Origin: Bacteroidales bacterium UBA1751
GTDB taxonomy: Bacteria > Bacteroidota > Bacteroidia > Bacteroidales > UBA932
Length of the DNA stretch: 14,105 nt
Direction of reading: 5' to 3'
NCBI GenBank assembly: GCA_002315995.1
Contig: DCHN01000043.1
Location: forward strand, 1-14,105
Shown: one piece after another, positions 7,650 to 14,105 of the stretch
Layout of the letters: the number at the start of each line of letters is the position of its first letter
Numbering within the stretch: position 1 is the stretch's first letter
Translations under genes and position numbers: made by a program
The notes under the pieces: generated by a model
Told to the model about the DNA's origin: nothing
Database searches by the model: none
What the model saw: the letters and a program-made list of their open reading frames with translations, nothing else

Positions 7650-8509
7650 TGGCAAAACCCCGGCTCACCATTATACTTGGCCCTACCGGGGTTGGAAAAA
7701 CTGACCTCTCCATTCAAATGGCACAGGAGGCAGCCTCTCCCGTTGTTTCCTGTGACTCAAGACAACTCTTCAAGGAGATGAAAATAGGCACTGCACCCCC
7801 ATCGGAGGAGCAGCTGGCCAGAATCAGGCACTACTTCATCTTCTCAAACTCCGTTTCCGAATACTACACGGCAGGCAAATACGAAATTGAAGCGCTTGCC
7901 CTGCTTGATGAACTTTTCAAATCACGCAACCATATCATTATGGCAGGCGGATCCGGACTCTATATAGATGCACTCTGCAACGGGCTCGATGACTTTCCAC
8001 CGGCAGACCAGACACTGCGCTCCACGCTTGCAACCAGGCTTCAGAAGGAGGGACTCGAATCTCTTGTATGCCAACTTAGGCAGATAGATGAACCCTCTGC
8101 CGAATTTGTTGACCTTACAAACCCGCAGCGCGTGATACGGGCCCTTGAGGTAACGCTGCAAACCGGCAAACGCTACTCTCAATGGCGCAGTAACAAGATA
8201 AAGCAGCGACCCTTTGAAATAGAGAAAATAGGTCTGATGCGTCCACGTGAAGAGCTATACAACCGCATAGAGATGCGTGTTGACCTTATGGTTGAACAGG
8301 GCCTCGAAAAAGAGGTTGAATCACTATCGCAGTGGAAAGATATGCCGGCCCTCAAGACAGTGGGTTACCGTGAGTTCTTCGACTTCTTCGAAGGGAAAAC
8401 ATCGCGCGAAAAGGCAATAGAACTTATCAAGAGGAACACGCGCCACTACGCCAAGCGACAGATTACCTGGTGGGGACGCGACAAGGAGATAAAATGGATT
8501 AATATTTAA
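7649..8509 (+). CDS. miaA: tRNA dimethylallyltransferase MiaA
   Basis: Transfers dimethylallyl from DMAPP to N6 of A37 in tRNAs that read codons beginning with U, making i6A and improving decoding. The 286 residues are slightly short for the family (about 300-315) but complete. The P-loop GPTGVGKT is at 11-18, DSRQLFKEMKIGTAP starts with the catalytic D36, AGGSGLYIDAL is at 99-109, NPQRVIRALEV starts at 158, GYREF is at 239-243 and TRHYAKRQITWW is at 264-275. Both ends overlap neighbours by one base (TAATG with the pRiA4b-like gene upstream and with yigZ downstream), a strong sign of one polycistronic message. Identification is firm. Confidence 0.97.
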   Translation: MAKPRLTIILGPTGVGKTDLSIQMAQEAASPVVSCDSRQLFKEMKIGTAPPSEEQLARIRHYFIFSNSVSEYYTAGKYEIEALALLDELFKSRNHIIMAGGSGLYIDALCNGLDDFPPADQTLRSTLATRLQKEGLESLVCQLRQIDEPSAEFVDLTNPQRVIRALEVTLQTGKRYSQWRSNKIKQRPFEIEKIGLMRPREELYNRIEMRVDLMVEQGLEKEVESLSQWKDMPALKTVGYREFFDFFEGKTSREKAIELIKRNTRHYAKRQITWWGRDKEIKWINI

Positions 8510-9105
8510 TGGAAGTATCGGACAAATACAGGAGCATTGACGGCCCGTCAACCGGCATATACAAGGATAACGGAAGCAAGTTCCTTGCGTTCGCGTACCC
8601 GGTAACCAGCGTCGAGCAGGCTATGGAGCATGTACAGGCTCTAAAGAAGGAGTATTTTGATGCACGCCACCACTGCTATGCATACAGAATAGGTCATACC
8701 GGAGATATCTGGAGGGCCAATGACGACGGAGAGCCATCGTCATCGGCAGGCAAACCTATTCTAGGGCAACTTCTCTCAAGCGAACTGTCGGACATACTGG
8801 TTGTGGTGGTGAGATACTTCGGAGGGGTGAAACTTGGCATCCCTGGTTTAATAAAAGCATACAAGACCTCTACTGCCGATGCATTGTCTGCAGCAACAAT
8901 AATTGAAAAGGTTGCAACGACTCCTGTTACACTTGAATTCGGATACGAAAGCATGAACGAAGTGATGAAAATCATAAAGAATTTTTCACTTGCCGCACGC
9001 AACCAGAGATTCGATTCAATATGCTCCATTACAGTGGATGTTCCATTGAATCAGGTGGAGAAATTTGAAAATTCTTTCCTAACTTTGCCAATCAGAAAAA
9101 TATAA
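8509..9105 (+). CDS. yigZ: YigZ/IMPACT (UPF0029) family protein
   Basis: Member of the conserved YigZ/IMPACT family, related to eukaryotic IMPACT; the bacterial function is not settled. The 198 residues match E. coli YigZ (204). The N-terminal domain has FDARHHCYAYRIG (50-62), NDDGEPSSSAGKPIL (71-85) and VVVVRYFGGVKLG (98-110), then GLIKAYK, the family's diagnostic block. Residues about 135-198 look like the small ferredoxin-like C-terminal domain. The ATG overlaps the miaA stop, and pyrB begins 6 bases after its stop, so it sits inside the operon. The family call is firm; any role in translation or nucleic-acid binding is family inference only. Confidence 0.93.
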   Translation: MEVSDKYRSIDGPSTGIYKDNGSKFLAFAYPVTSVEQAMEHVQALKKEYFDARHHCYAYRIGHTGDIWRANDDGEPSSSAGKPILGQLLSSELSDILVVVVRYFGGVKLGIPGLIKAYKTSTADALSAATIIEKVATTPVTLEFGYESMNEVMKIIKNFSLAARNQRFDSICSITVDVPLNQVEKFENSFLTLPIRKI

Positions 9106-9111
9106 AGCATC

Positions 9112-10020
9112 ATGCCTAAAAGTCTGATTTCAATCCACGACTTCTCAAAAGAGGAGATTCTTCACATCCTTGACATTGCAGCGGATTTTGAAAAGAATCC
9201 AAACCAGCCCATTCTTCAGGGGAAGGTAATTGCAACACTCTTTTTTGAACCATCAACAAGAACTAGGCTTAGCTTTGAGACGGCATCCAACCGCCTGGGA
9301 GCAAGAATTATAGGATTCTCCGACGCAGGAAACACAAGCGTAAGCAAGGGAGAGAGTCTCAAGGACACCATAAAAATGGTATCAAACTATGTTGACCTCA
9401 TTGTAATCAGGCATCCTCTTGAAGGAAGTTCAAGATATGCATCGGAAGTTGCCAGCGTGCCGGTTATCAATGCAGGAGACGGAGCCAACCAGCACCCTTC
9501 CCAGACCCTGCTTGACCTCTACACCATTCGTCAGACACAGGGAAGGCTCGACAATATTAACATAGACATGGTGGGAGACCTCAAATACGGCAGAACAGTA
9601 CACTCCCTTCTGCAGGCACTCTCACTTTTTGATGCACCTCAGTTCACATTCACCGCACCTGAAGAGCTCTCAATGCCTAATGAATACAAGGAGTTCCTAA
9701 AAGAGAGGGGCATCCCGTACCATGAAACCACCGAATTGTCATACGGGTTAAACCAGGCAGACATTCTCTACATGACCCGCGTTCAGCAGGAGAGATTCTC
9801 AGACCCAATGGAGTATGAAAAGGTGAAGAACTGCTACTCGCTAACAGCATCCATGCTGGATGAGGCAAAGCCTAACATGAAGATTCTTCATCCGCTTCCA
9901 AGAATTACCGAAATTGCACAGGATGTTGACGACACACCATTTGCTTACTATTTCAAGCAGGCAAAGAACGGAATGTTCGTCCGCATGGCAATTATCTCAT
10001 ACCTGCTTGGATACAGATAA
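9112..10020 (+). CDS. pyrB: Aspartate carbamoyltransferase, catalytic chain PyrB
   Basis: Condenses carbamoyl phosphate with L-aspartate to give carbamoyl aspartate, the first committed step of pyrimidine synthesis. The 302 residues (E. coli 311) carry the carbamoyl-phosphate site STRTR at 48-52 within FFEPSTRTRLSFE, KGESLKDT from K79 for the loop reaching the neighbouring subunit, VIRHP with R100-H101, HPSQTLLDLY from H128, VGDLKYGRTVHS around 154-165, the aspartate-site RVQQER at 223-228, and HPLPR at 260-264. With pyrI 37 bases downstream it should form the regulated catalytic-trimer and regulatory-dimer holoenzyme. I see no leader peptide or attenuator like that of E. coli pyrBI; the gene starts 6 bases after yigZ. 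Confidence 0.98.
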   Translation: MPKSLISIHDFSKEEILHILDIAADFEKNPNQPILQGKVIATLFFEPSTRTRLSFETASNRLGARIIGFSDAGNTSVSKGESLKDTIKMVSNYVDLIVIRHPLEGSSRYASEVASVPVINAGDGANQHPSQTLLDLYTIRQTQGRLDNINIDMVGDLKYGRTVHSLLQALSLFDAPQFTFTAPEELSMPNEYKEFLKERGIPYHETTELSYGLNQADILYMTRVQQERFSDPMEYEKVKNCYSLTASMLDEAKPNMKILHPLPRITEIAQDVDDTPFAYYFKQAKNGMFVRMAIISYLLGYR

Positions 10021-10057
10021 GAGCTATTATTAACGAAACATTATAGAATGCCGTAAT

Positions 10058-10531
10058 ATGGAACAAAAAGGAAAGGAACTTAAGGTAAGCGCAATTGAAA
10101 ATGGAACTGTGCTGGACCATATTCCAGCCGACCAGCTCTTTAAGGTTATAAATATCCTTGATCTCCAGCACTCACCTCATCCCATAACATTCGGAACAAA
10201 TCTCGACAGCAAAATGCTTGGCAAGAAGGCAATAATCAAGATTTCCGGCAAATTCTTCAAAGATGAGGAGCTTAACAGAGTTGCTCTTGTGGCACCAAGC
10301 GCCAATGTAAACATCATAAGGAACTATGAGGTGGTTGAAAAGAGGAAAATAGCCATTCCGGAAATCATTGAGGGAATTGCAAAGTGCTCCAATCCGAAGT
10401 GTGTCACAAACCACCAGAAGATTAAAACCATATTCACTGTAATTACCCACAATGGTGCAACAAAACTTCACTGCCACTATTGCGAAAAGGAGACTCCTAT
10501 TGAAAATGTGGAAGTTAACTCCATGTTATAA
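10058..10531 (+). CDS. pyrI: Aspartate carbamoyltransferase, regulatory chain PyrI
   Basis: Regulatory subunit that binds nucleotide effectors (CTP and UTP inhibit, ATP activates in E. coli) and holds PyrB trimers together. The 157 residues match the family length. The N-terminal allosteric domain includes NGTVLDHIPADQLFKV (15-30). The C-terminal zinc domain has the four cysteines C110, C115, C139 and C142 in the spacing CX4C-X23-CX2C that binds the structural zinc contacting PyrB. The 37-base gap after pyrB is AT-rich with no hairpin. No terminator is visible after the gene, but a promoter-like box for serC follows 8 bases past its stop. Confidence 0.97.
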   Translation: MEQKGKELKVSAIENGTVLDHIPADQLFKVINILDLQHSPHPITFGTNLDSKMLGKKAIIKISGKFFKDEELNRVALVAPSANVNIIRNYEVVEKRKIAIPEIIEGIAKCSNPKCVTNHQKIKTIFTVITHNGATKLHCHYCEKETPIENVEVNSML

Positions 10532-10538
10532 TTTTTTG

Positions 10539-10546
10539 TAACTTTG
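10539..10546 (+). promoter_or_regulatory. Putative Bacteroidota -7 box upstream of serC
   Basis: TAACTTTG matches TAnnTTTG exactly and lies 41 bases before the serC ATG in a short AT-rich gap (10532-10587). A clear TTTG at the -33 distance is not seen. It suggests the serine cluster can be transcribed apart from pyrBI, giving a leader of about 35 bases. Confidence 0.5.
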
Positions 10547-10587
10547 ACAAATTTTTTAAAAATCTATAATTAACAGATATTCAAGAT

Positions 10588-11673
10588 ATGAAAAAAGCTT
10601 ATAATTTCAACGCAGGTCCATGCGTACTCCCAAAAGAGGCCATTGAGTCTGCAATTGCCGCAATCCGCGACTTCGACAACACCGGCATAGGTATTCTTGA
10701 GATTTCACACAGGACTCCAGGCTGGGAGAGAATCATGGCTGAGACCGAGCAGCTCTGGAGAGACCTTCTCAACATTCCTGAGGATTATGCAATCATGTTC
10801 CTCGGTGGTGGAGCATCAACACAGTTCTTCACAGTTGCAGCAAACCTTCTCAACAAGAAGGCAGCATACCTCCAGACAGGTGTTTGGGCAAAGAAGGCTG
10901 CAAAAGAGGCAAAGAACTTCGGCGAGGTTACCATTGTAGCCTCTTCTGAGGACAAGACCTATTCATACATTCCAAAGGGATACACAATTCCAACAGATGT
11001 TGACTACTTCCACATTACAACCAACAACACAATCTACGGAACAGAAATCAAAGAGGATATTGACTGCCCTGTTACTTTGGTAGCTGATATGTCATCAGAT
11101 ATCATGAGCCGTCCTGTTGACGTAAAGAAGTATGGAATGATTTACGGTGGTGCACAGAAGAACGTAGGTCCTGCAGGTGTAACATTCGTAATTGTAAGAA
11201 AGGACATTCTTGGCAAAGTGGAGAGAGTCCTTCCTACAATGGTTGACTACAGAACCCACTATCCAGAAGAGGCTAAGAACCACTCAATGTTCAACACTCC
11301 TCCTGTATTCCCTATATTCGTAATGCACGAGACACTCACATGGTTGAAGAAACTCGGCGGCGTTGAGGCCATAAACAAGATCAACAAGCAGAAAGCAGGC
11401 CTGCTCTACGATGAGATTGACCGCAACCCTCTGTTCGTTGGTACCGCAGCCAAGGAGGACCGCTCCATTATGAACGTTTGCTGGGTAATGGCTCCTGGCA
11501 AGGAGGCTCTCCAGGATGAGTTCATGGCATTTGCAAAGGAGAGAGGTATGGTAGGCATCAAGGGCCACCGTTCAGTAGGCGGTTTCAGAGCTTCACTCTA
11601 CAATGCTTGCCCTATTGAGGCTGTTGAGGCACTCGTTGCCACAATGAAAGAGTTCGAGCAGCTCCATAAATAA
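10588..11673 (+). CDS. serC: Phosphoserine aminotransferase SerC
   Basis: PLP enzyme converting 3-phosphohydroxypyruvate and glutamate to O-phosphoserine, the second step of serine synthesis; it may also serve pyridoxine synthesis. The 361 residues equal the usual length. Seen are NFNAGPCVLP (6-15), the substrate-binding SHRTPGW (40-46), the cofactor loop LGGGAST (72-78), the PLP-stacking W100, D167-S169 in VADMSSD, the Schiff-base lysine K191 in YGGAQKNVGPAG, HSMFNTPPVFPIFVM, and GHRSVGGFRASLYNA near the C-terminus. It precedes serA by 88 bases with a hairpin between them. Identification is firm. Confidence 0.98.
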   Translation: MKKAYNFNAGPCVLPKEAIESAIAAIRDFDNTGIGILEISHRTPGWERIMAETEQLWRDLLNIPEDYAIMFLGGGASTQFFTVAANLLNKKAAYLQTGVWAKKAAKEAKNFGEVTIVASSEDKTYSYIPKGYTIPTDVDYFHITTNNTIYGTEIKEDIDCPVTLVADMSSDIMSRPVDVKKYGMIYGGAQKNVGPAGVTFVIVRKDILGKVERVLPTMVDYRTHYPEEAKNHSMFNTPPVFPIFVMHETLTWLKKLGGVEAINKINKQKAGLLYDEIDRNPLFVGTAAKEDRSIMNVCWVMAPGKEALQDEFMAFAKERGMVGIKGHRSVGGFRASLYNACPIEAVEALVATMKEFEQLHK

Positions 11674-11686
11674 TTGAAACAACAGA

Positions 11687-11719
11687 TTCAGCCGCAGCCC
11701 TCAACAAGTTGCGGCTGAA
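11687..11719 (+). other. Perfect 10-bp stem-loop between serC and serA
   Basis: TTCAGCCGCA (11687-11696) and TGCGGCTGAA (11710-11719) are exact reverse complements with a 13-base loop. No T-tract follows; the downstream 40 bases are AT-rich with an A-run. It could be a weak terminator or attenuator, or a stem that protects the serC 3' end and sets unequal serC and serA expression. Which of these it is cannot be decided from sequence. Confidence 0.7.
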
Positions 11720-11761
11720 CTATATACTATCGCAGTACAAAAAAAATAAAAACTCATTATA

Positions 11762-12685
11762 ATGAAAGTTCTTATTGCTACAGAGAAACCTTTCTCAAAG
11801 GTTGCTGTTGACGGAATCAGAAAAATTGTTGAGGGCGCAGGCCACTCATTTGCCACACTTGAAAAATACACTTCACCTGAGCAGCTTCTTGAGGCTGTTG
11901 CTGATGCCGATGCACTTATCGTTCGTTCAGACAAGGTAACCAAGGATGTAGTTGCCGCTGCAAAGAACCTTAAAATTGTTGTAAGAGCCGGTGCAGGTTA
12001 CGATAACCTCGATCTTGATGCCCTTTCAGCACGTAAGATAGTTGCAATGAACACTCCTGGACAGAACTCAAACGCTGTTGCCGAGCTTGCACTCTGCTTC
12101 ATGATTTTCATGTCAAGAAATCAGCTCACTCCTGGCACAGGTTCAGAGCTCAAGAGCAAAACCCTAGGTATTCAGGCATACGGTAATGTAGGCCGCCTTG
12201 TTGCATCACACGCAAAGGGATTCGGTATGAACATTATGGCGTTTGATCCATTCGTTCCTGCTGAGGCTATGGAGAAAGAGGGCGTTAGAGTTGCAAAGGA
12301 CCTCGAGGATCTTTATGCAAACTCAAACTTCGTATCTCTTCATATTCCTGCAACAGAGCAGACAAAAGGTTCTATTGGATACAACCTCGTTTCCAAGATG
12401 CCTAAGGGAGGCTGTCTAATTAATACAGCACGTAAAGAGGTCATCAACGAGCCTGAACTTATGAAGGTACTTGAAGAGAGAGAGGATCTCAAGTACATTG
12501 CTGACGTTGCTCCTGCAAACATTGCAGAGCTCAAGGAGAAGTTTGGCAACAGAGTATTTGCAACAGCAAAGAAGATGGGCGCTGAAACTGCTGAGGCTAA
12601 TGTAAATGCAGGTCTTGCCGCTGCAAATCAAATTGTGAAGTTCTTCGCTGAGGGTTGCACAAAATTCCAGGTAAACAAGTTCTAA
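11762..12685 (+). CDS. serA: D-3-phosphoglycerate dehydrogenase SerA, short form without ACT domain
   Basis: NAD-dependent D-2-hydroxyacid dehydrogenase, placed next to serC so most likely oxidising 3-phosphoglycerate in the first step of serine synthesis. The 307 residues hold only the substrate and nucleotide domains; the ACT/serine-binding tail of E. coli SerA is absent. Seen are VRAGAGYDNLD (74-84), NTPGQNSNAVAEL (97-109), the dinucleotide turn LGIQAYGNVGR (135-145) where the first Gly of GxGxxG is Ala (A139), D162 for NAD preference, and NTARKEVINE with R224. The usual TPHIGA motif reads AKKMGA, placing K271 at the catalytic His, and DVFPxEP reads DVAPANI. From memory, Bacteroides SerA shares these changes, so this appears to be a lineage type rather than a broken gene. 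Confidence 0.9.
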   Translation: MKVLIATEKPFSKVAVDGIRKIVEGAGHSFATLEKYTSPEQLLEAVADADALIVRSDKVTKDVVAAAKNLKIVVRAGAGYDNLDLDALSARKIVAMNTPGQNSNAVAELALCFMIFMSRNQLTPGTGSELKSKTLGIQAYGNVGRLVASHAKGFGMNIMAFDPFVPAEAMEKEGVRVAKDLEDLYANSNFVSLHIPATEQTKGSIGYNLVSKMPKGGCLINTARKEVINEPELMKVLEEREDLKYIADVAPANIAELKEKFGNRVFATAKKMGAETAEANVNAGLAAANQIVKFFAEGCTKFQVNKF

Positions 12686-12704
12686 TTATTTCAAAAGATT
12701 CAAT

Positions 12705-13943
12705 ATGGTAAGAGTAAAACCATTTGCAGCTATAAGACCTCCAAAAGAGATTGCAAGCGAGGTTGCATCACGTCCATACGACGTTCTCAACTCTGTTGAA
12801 GCAAAGGCGGAGGCAGGTGAGAAATCACTTCTCCATATAATCAAGGCTGAGATTGATTTTGATCCTATTGCTGACGAGCATTCACAGCCTGTTTATGACA
12901 AGGCGGTTGAAAACTTCAAGGAGTGGCAGAAGAAGGGTTGGCTTGTACAGGATAAGAAAGAGAACTACTATGTATATGCCCAGACAATGGAGGGACGCAC
13001 ACAGTATGGTCTTGTGGTTGCCGCAAACGTTGAGGATTACCTCACAGGTGCAATAAAGAAGCATGAGCTTACAAGAAAGGACAAGGAGGATGACCGTATG
13101 ATTCACGTACGCAACCAGAATGCCAACCTTGAGCCTGTATTCTTTGCATACCCGGACAACGCTGAAATCAACGAGATTGTATCAAAGACCGTTCAGGGTA
13201 AGCCTGAATACGATTACACTGCAGAGGATGGCTTTGGTCACCACTTCTGGGTAATTGAAGACGAGGCAACAATAAAGAGAATTACAGAGATTTTTGCTAC
13301 CATTCCTGCATTCTATGTAGCTGACGGTCATCACAGAACAGCAGCCGCTGCACGTGTAGGACTTGAGAAGAAGGAGCACAATCCTAACCATACAGGAAAC
13401 GAGGAGTACAACTTCTTCCTTGCAGTGGTATTCCCTGAAAGCCATCTTAAGGTCATTGACTACAACCGAGTAATCAAGGACCTCAATGGAATGAGCGCAG
13501 ATCAGTTCATAAAGGCTCTTGAAAATGATTTTATTGTTGAGAAGAAGGGCAAGGAAATTTACAAGCCAGCTTCACTCCATAACTTCTCAATGTACATTGG
13601 TGGCCAGTGGTATTCACTTCAGGCAAAACCTGGAACATACAACGACAACGACCCTATTGGCGTTCTCGATGTAACAGTACTCTCAAACCTTGTATTTGAC
13701 AAGCTACTTGACATCAAGGACCTCAGAACTTCAAAGAGAATTGACTTTGTTGGCGGAATCCGCGGACTTGGTGAACTGAGCAGAAGAGTTGATTCAGGTG
13801 AAATGGTTGCTGCATTCGCTCTCTATCCTGTTTCAATGAAGCAGATAATTGACATTGCAGATACAGGCAATATTATGCCCCCTAAGACCACTTGGTTCGA
13901 ACCAAAGCTCCGTAGCGGTCTCGCAATACACAAACTCGCCTAA
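12705..13943 (+). CDS. DUF1015 family protein downstream of serA
   Basis: A 412-residue soluble protein of the DUF1015 family (PF06245), function not established. Seen are the N-terminal VKPFAAIRPPKE (4-15) and RPYDVLN (23-29), HELTRKDKEDDR (120-131), NLEPVFFAY (141-149), the strongly conserved VADGHHRTAAAA (205-216), DFVGGIRGLGEL near 347-358, and MPPKTTWFEPKLRSGLAIH at the end; length and ends look complete. It starts 19 bases after serA and ends in a strong terminator, so it closes the serC-serA unit. The DGHHR box recalls the small conserved box of the ParB/sulfiredoxin superfamily, which includes free-serine kinases (SerK, SbnI), but that link is my inference. Given its position, a role in serine or phosphoserine metabolism is plausible. 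No signal peptide or membrane segment is seen. Confidence 0.9.
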   Translation: MVRVKPFAAIRPPKEIASEVASRPYDVLNSVEAKAEAGEKSLLHIIKAEIDFDPIADEHSQPVYDKAVENFKEWQKKGWLVQDKKENYYVYAQTMEGRTQYGLVVAANVEDYLTGAIKKHELTRKDKEDDRMIHVRNQNANLEPVFFAYPDNAEINEIVSKTVQGKPEYDYTAEDGFGHHFWVIEDEATIKRITEIFATIPAFYVADGHHRTAAAARVGLEKKEHNPNHTGNEEYNFFLAVVFPESHLKVIDYNRVIKDLNGMSADQFIKALENDFIVEKKGKEIYKPASLHNFSMYIGGQWYSLQAKPGTYNDNDPIGVLDVTVLSNLVFDKLLDIKDLRTSKRIDFVGGIRGLGELSRRVDSGEMVAAFALYPVSMKQIIDIADTGNIMPPKTTWFEPKLRSGLAIHKLA

Positions 13944-13965
13944 TCGCCCAAAAAGCGTCATATTC

Positions 13966-13994
13966 AAGCCCTGTCCCTCGCAGGGCTTTTTTTT
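13966..13994 (+). terminator. Rho-independent terminator after the DUF1015 gene
   Basis: AAGCCCTG (13966-13973), a 7-base loop and CAGGGCTT (13981-13988) form an 8-bp stem that runs into eight consecutive T residues (13987-13994). It lies 22 bases past the stop codon and ends the rightward transcript. On the minus strand no T-tract follows, so it works in one direction. Confidence 0.93.
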
Positions 13995-13995
13995 A

Positions 13996-14012
13996 TTGGG
14001 GCTCCGCCCCAA
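13996..14012. repeat. Tight GC hairpin after the terminator
   Basis: TTGGGGC (13996-14002) and GCCCCAA (14006-14012) form a perfect 7-bp stem with the 3-base loop TCC. It follows the T-tract of the terminator directly, without a T-tract of its own. Hairpins of this kind recur in intergenic DNA of many genomes, so it may be one copy of a dispersed repeat. Confidence 0.65.
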
Positions 14013-14040
14013 ACCCTGCTGCACCGCTCTCGGGCTATAC

Positions 14041-14077
14041 CGAACCCTAGGTCTTGGTGCGCGCGACGACGGGTTCG
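14041..14077. repeat. 7-bp inverted repeat CGAACCC / GGGTTCG
   Basis: CGAACCC (14041-14047) and GGGTTCG (14071-14077) are exact reverse complements separated by 23 GC-rich bases. With the GCACC/GGTGC pair they interleave rather than nest, so not all stems can form at once. Confidence 0.5.
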
Positions 14078-14089
14078 CGCCCTCCGCTA

Positions 14090-14105
14090 GGCCACTGATG
14101 TGGCC
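14090..14105. repeat. 6-bp palindromic hairpin at the right edge
   Basis: GGCCAC (14090-14095), loop TGAT, GTGGCC (14100-14105) is a perfect inverted repeat ending exactly at the window end. The stem may continue beyond the edge. Confidence 0.5.

Larger units (their letters stand above)
13995..14105. other. GC-rich intergenic tail with nested inverted repeats (cut by the window edge)
   Basis: The last 108 bases are about 69% G+C by hand count, richer than the flanking genes, with no convincing coding frame or RNA gene. They hold several inverted repeats, listed separately: one tight hairpin, two wider pairs and a palindrome at the very edge. GCACC (14021-14025) and GGTGC (14056-14060) can also pair. 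This fits a structured intergenic repeat or the edge of a different genomic element. Confidence 0.6.

Noticed and set aside
10021..10057. Possible attenuator between pyrB and pyrI
   Set aside because: The 37 bases are AT-rich and form no stem of useful length, and there is no T-tract or leader peptide.
12155..12610. SerA as a pseudogene because of the changed catalytic motifs
   Set aside because: The frame is intact, the changes look like those I remember in Bacteroides SerA, and substrate and NAD sites are otherwise kept, which points to a lineage type rather than decay.
14041..14085. GGGTTCG resembling the T-loop of a tRNA
   Set aside because: No acceptor stem, D-arm or anticodon arm can be fitted around it, no CCA end follows, and the surrounding pairs form other hairpins.

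Overview
The window looks like chromosomal DNA of a member of the Bacteroidota, most likely order Bacteroidales. The evidence is: intergenic boxes of the Bacteroidota type (TAnnTTTG at -7) instead of E. coli-like promoters, A-rich leaders without clear Shine-Dalgarno sequences, a lipoprotein FKBP, a short SerA of the Bacteroidales type with no ACT domain, and a serC-serA-DUF1015 cluster that I associate with this phylum. The species cannot be named from the sequence. Nearly all of the window is coding and looks like core chromosome. I see no transposase, phage gene, CRISPR array, rRNA or tRNA.

Left arm (1-4829, minus strand, reading leftward from about 4.87 kb): kdsD (arabinose-5-phosphate isomerase for Kdo/LPS synthesis), nhaA (Na+/H+ antiporter), a lipoprotein FKBP-type prolyl isomerase, a hairpin terminator at about 1.64 kb, and then an MsbA-like ABC exporter that runs off the left edge just after its Walker B motif. 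This arm is about the cell envelope: LPS sugar supply, ion homeostasis, protein folding outside the cytoplasm, and lipid or drug export.

Right arm (4926-13943, plus strand): recQ helicase, a pRiA4b ORF-3-like protein, miaA (tRNA modification), a YigZ/IMPACT protein, pyrB and pyrI (aspartate carbamoyltransferase), then serC, serA and a DUF1015 protein. Spacing is tight. The pRiA4b-like gene and miaA, and miaA and yigZ, overlap by one base at TAATG junctions. A clear -7 box lies just before serC, so serC-serA-DUF1015 probably forms its own unit. It ends in a strong intrinsic terminator at 13966-13994. Divergent promoters for the two arms must lie in the 96-base kdsD/recQ gap, but only the kdsD one is recognisable.

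Right edge (13995-14105): a GC-rich stretch (about 69% G+C by hand count) full of nested inverted repeats and without a gene. It is cut by the window end.

The part most worth following up is the serine cluster. SerA departs from the usual catalytic motifs, including a Lys where the catalytic His is expected. The third gene is a DUF1015 protein where a phosphoserine phosphatase would be expected, and no SerB is in the window.
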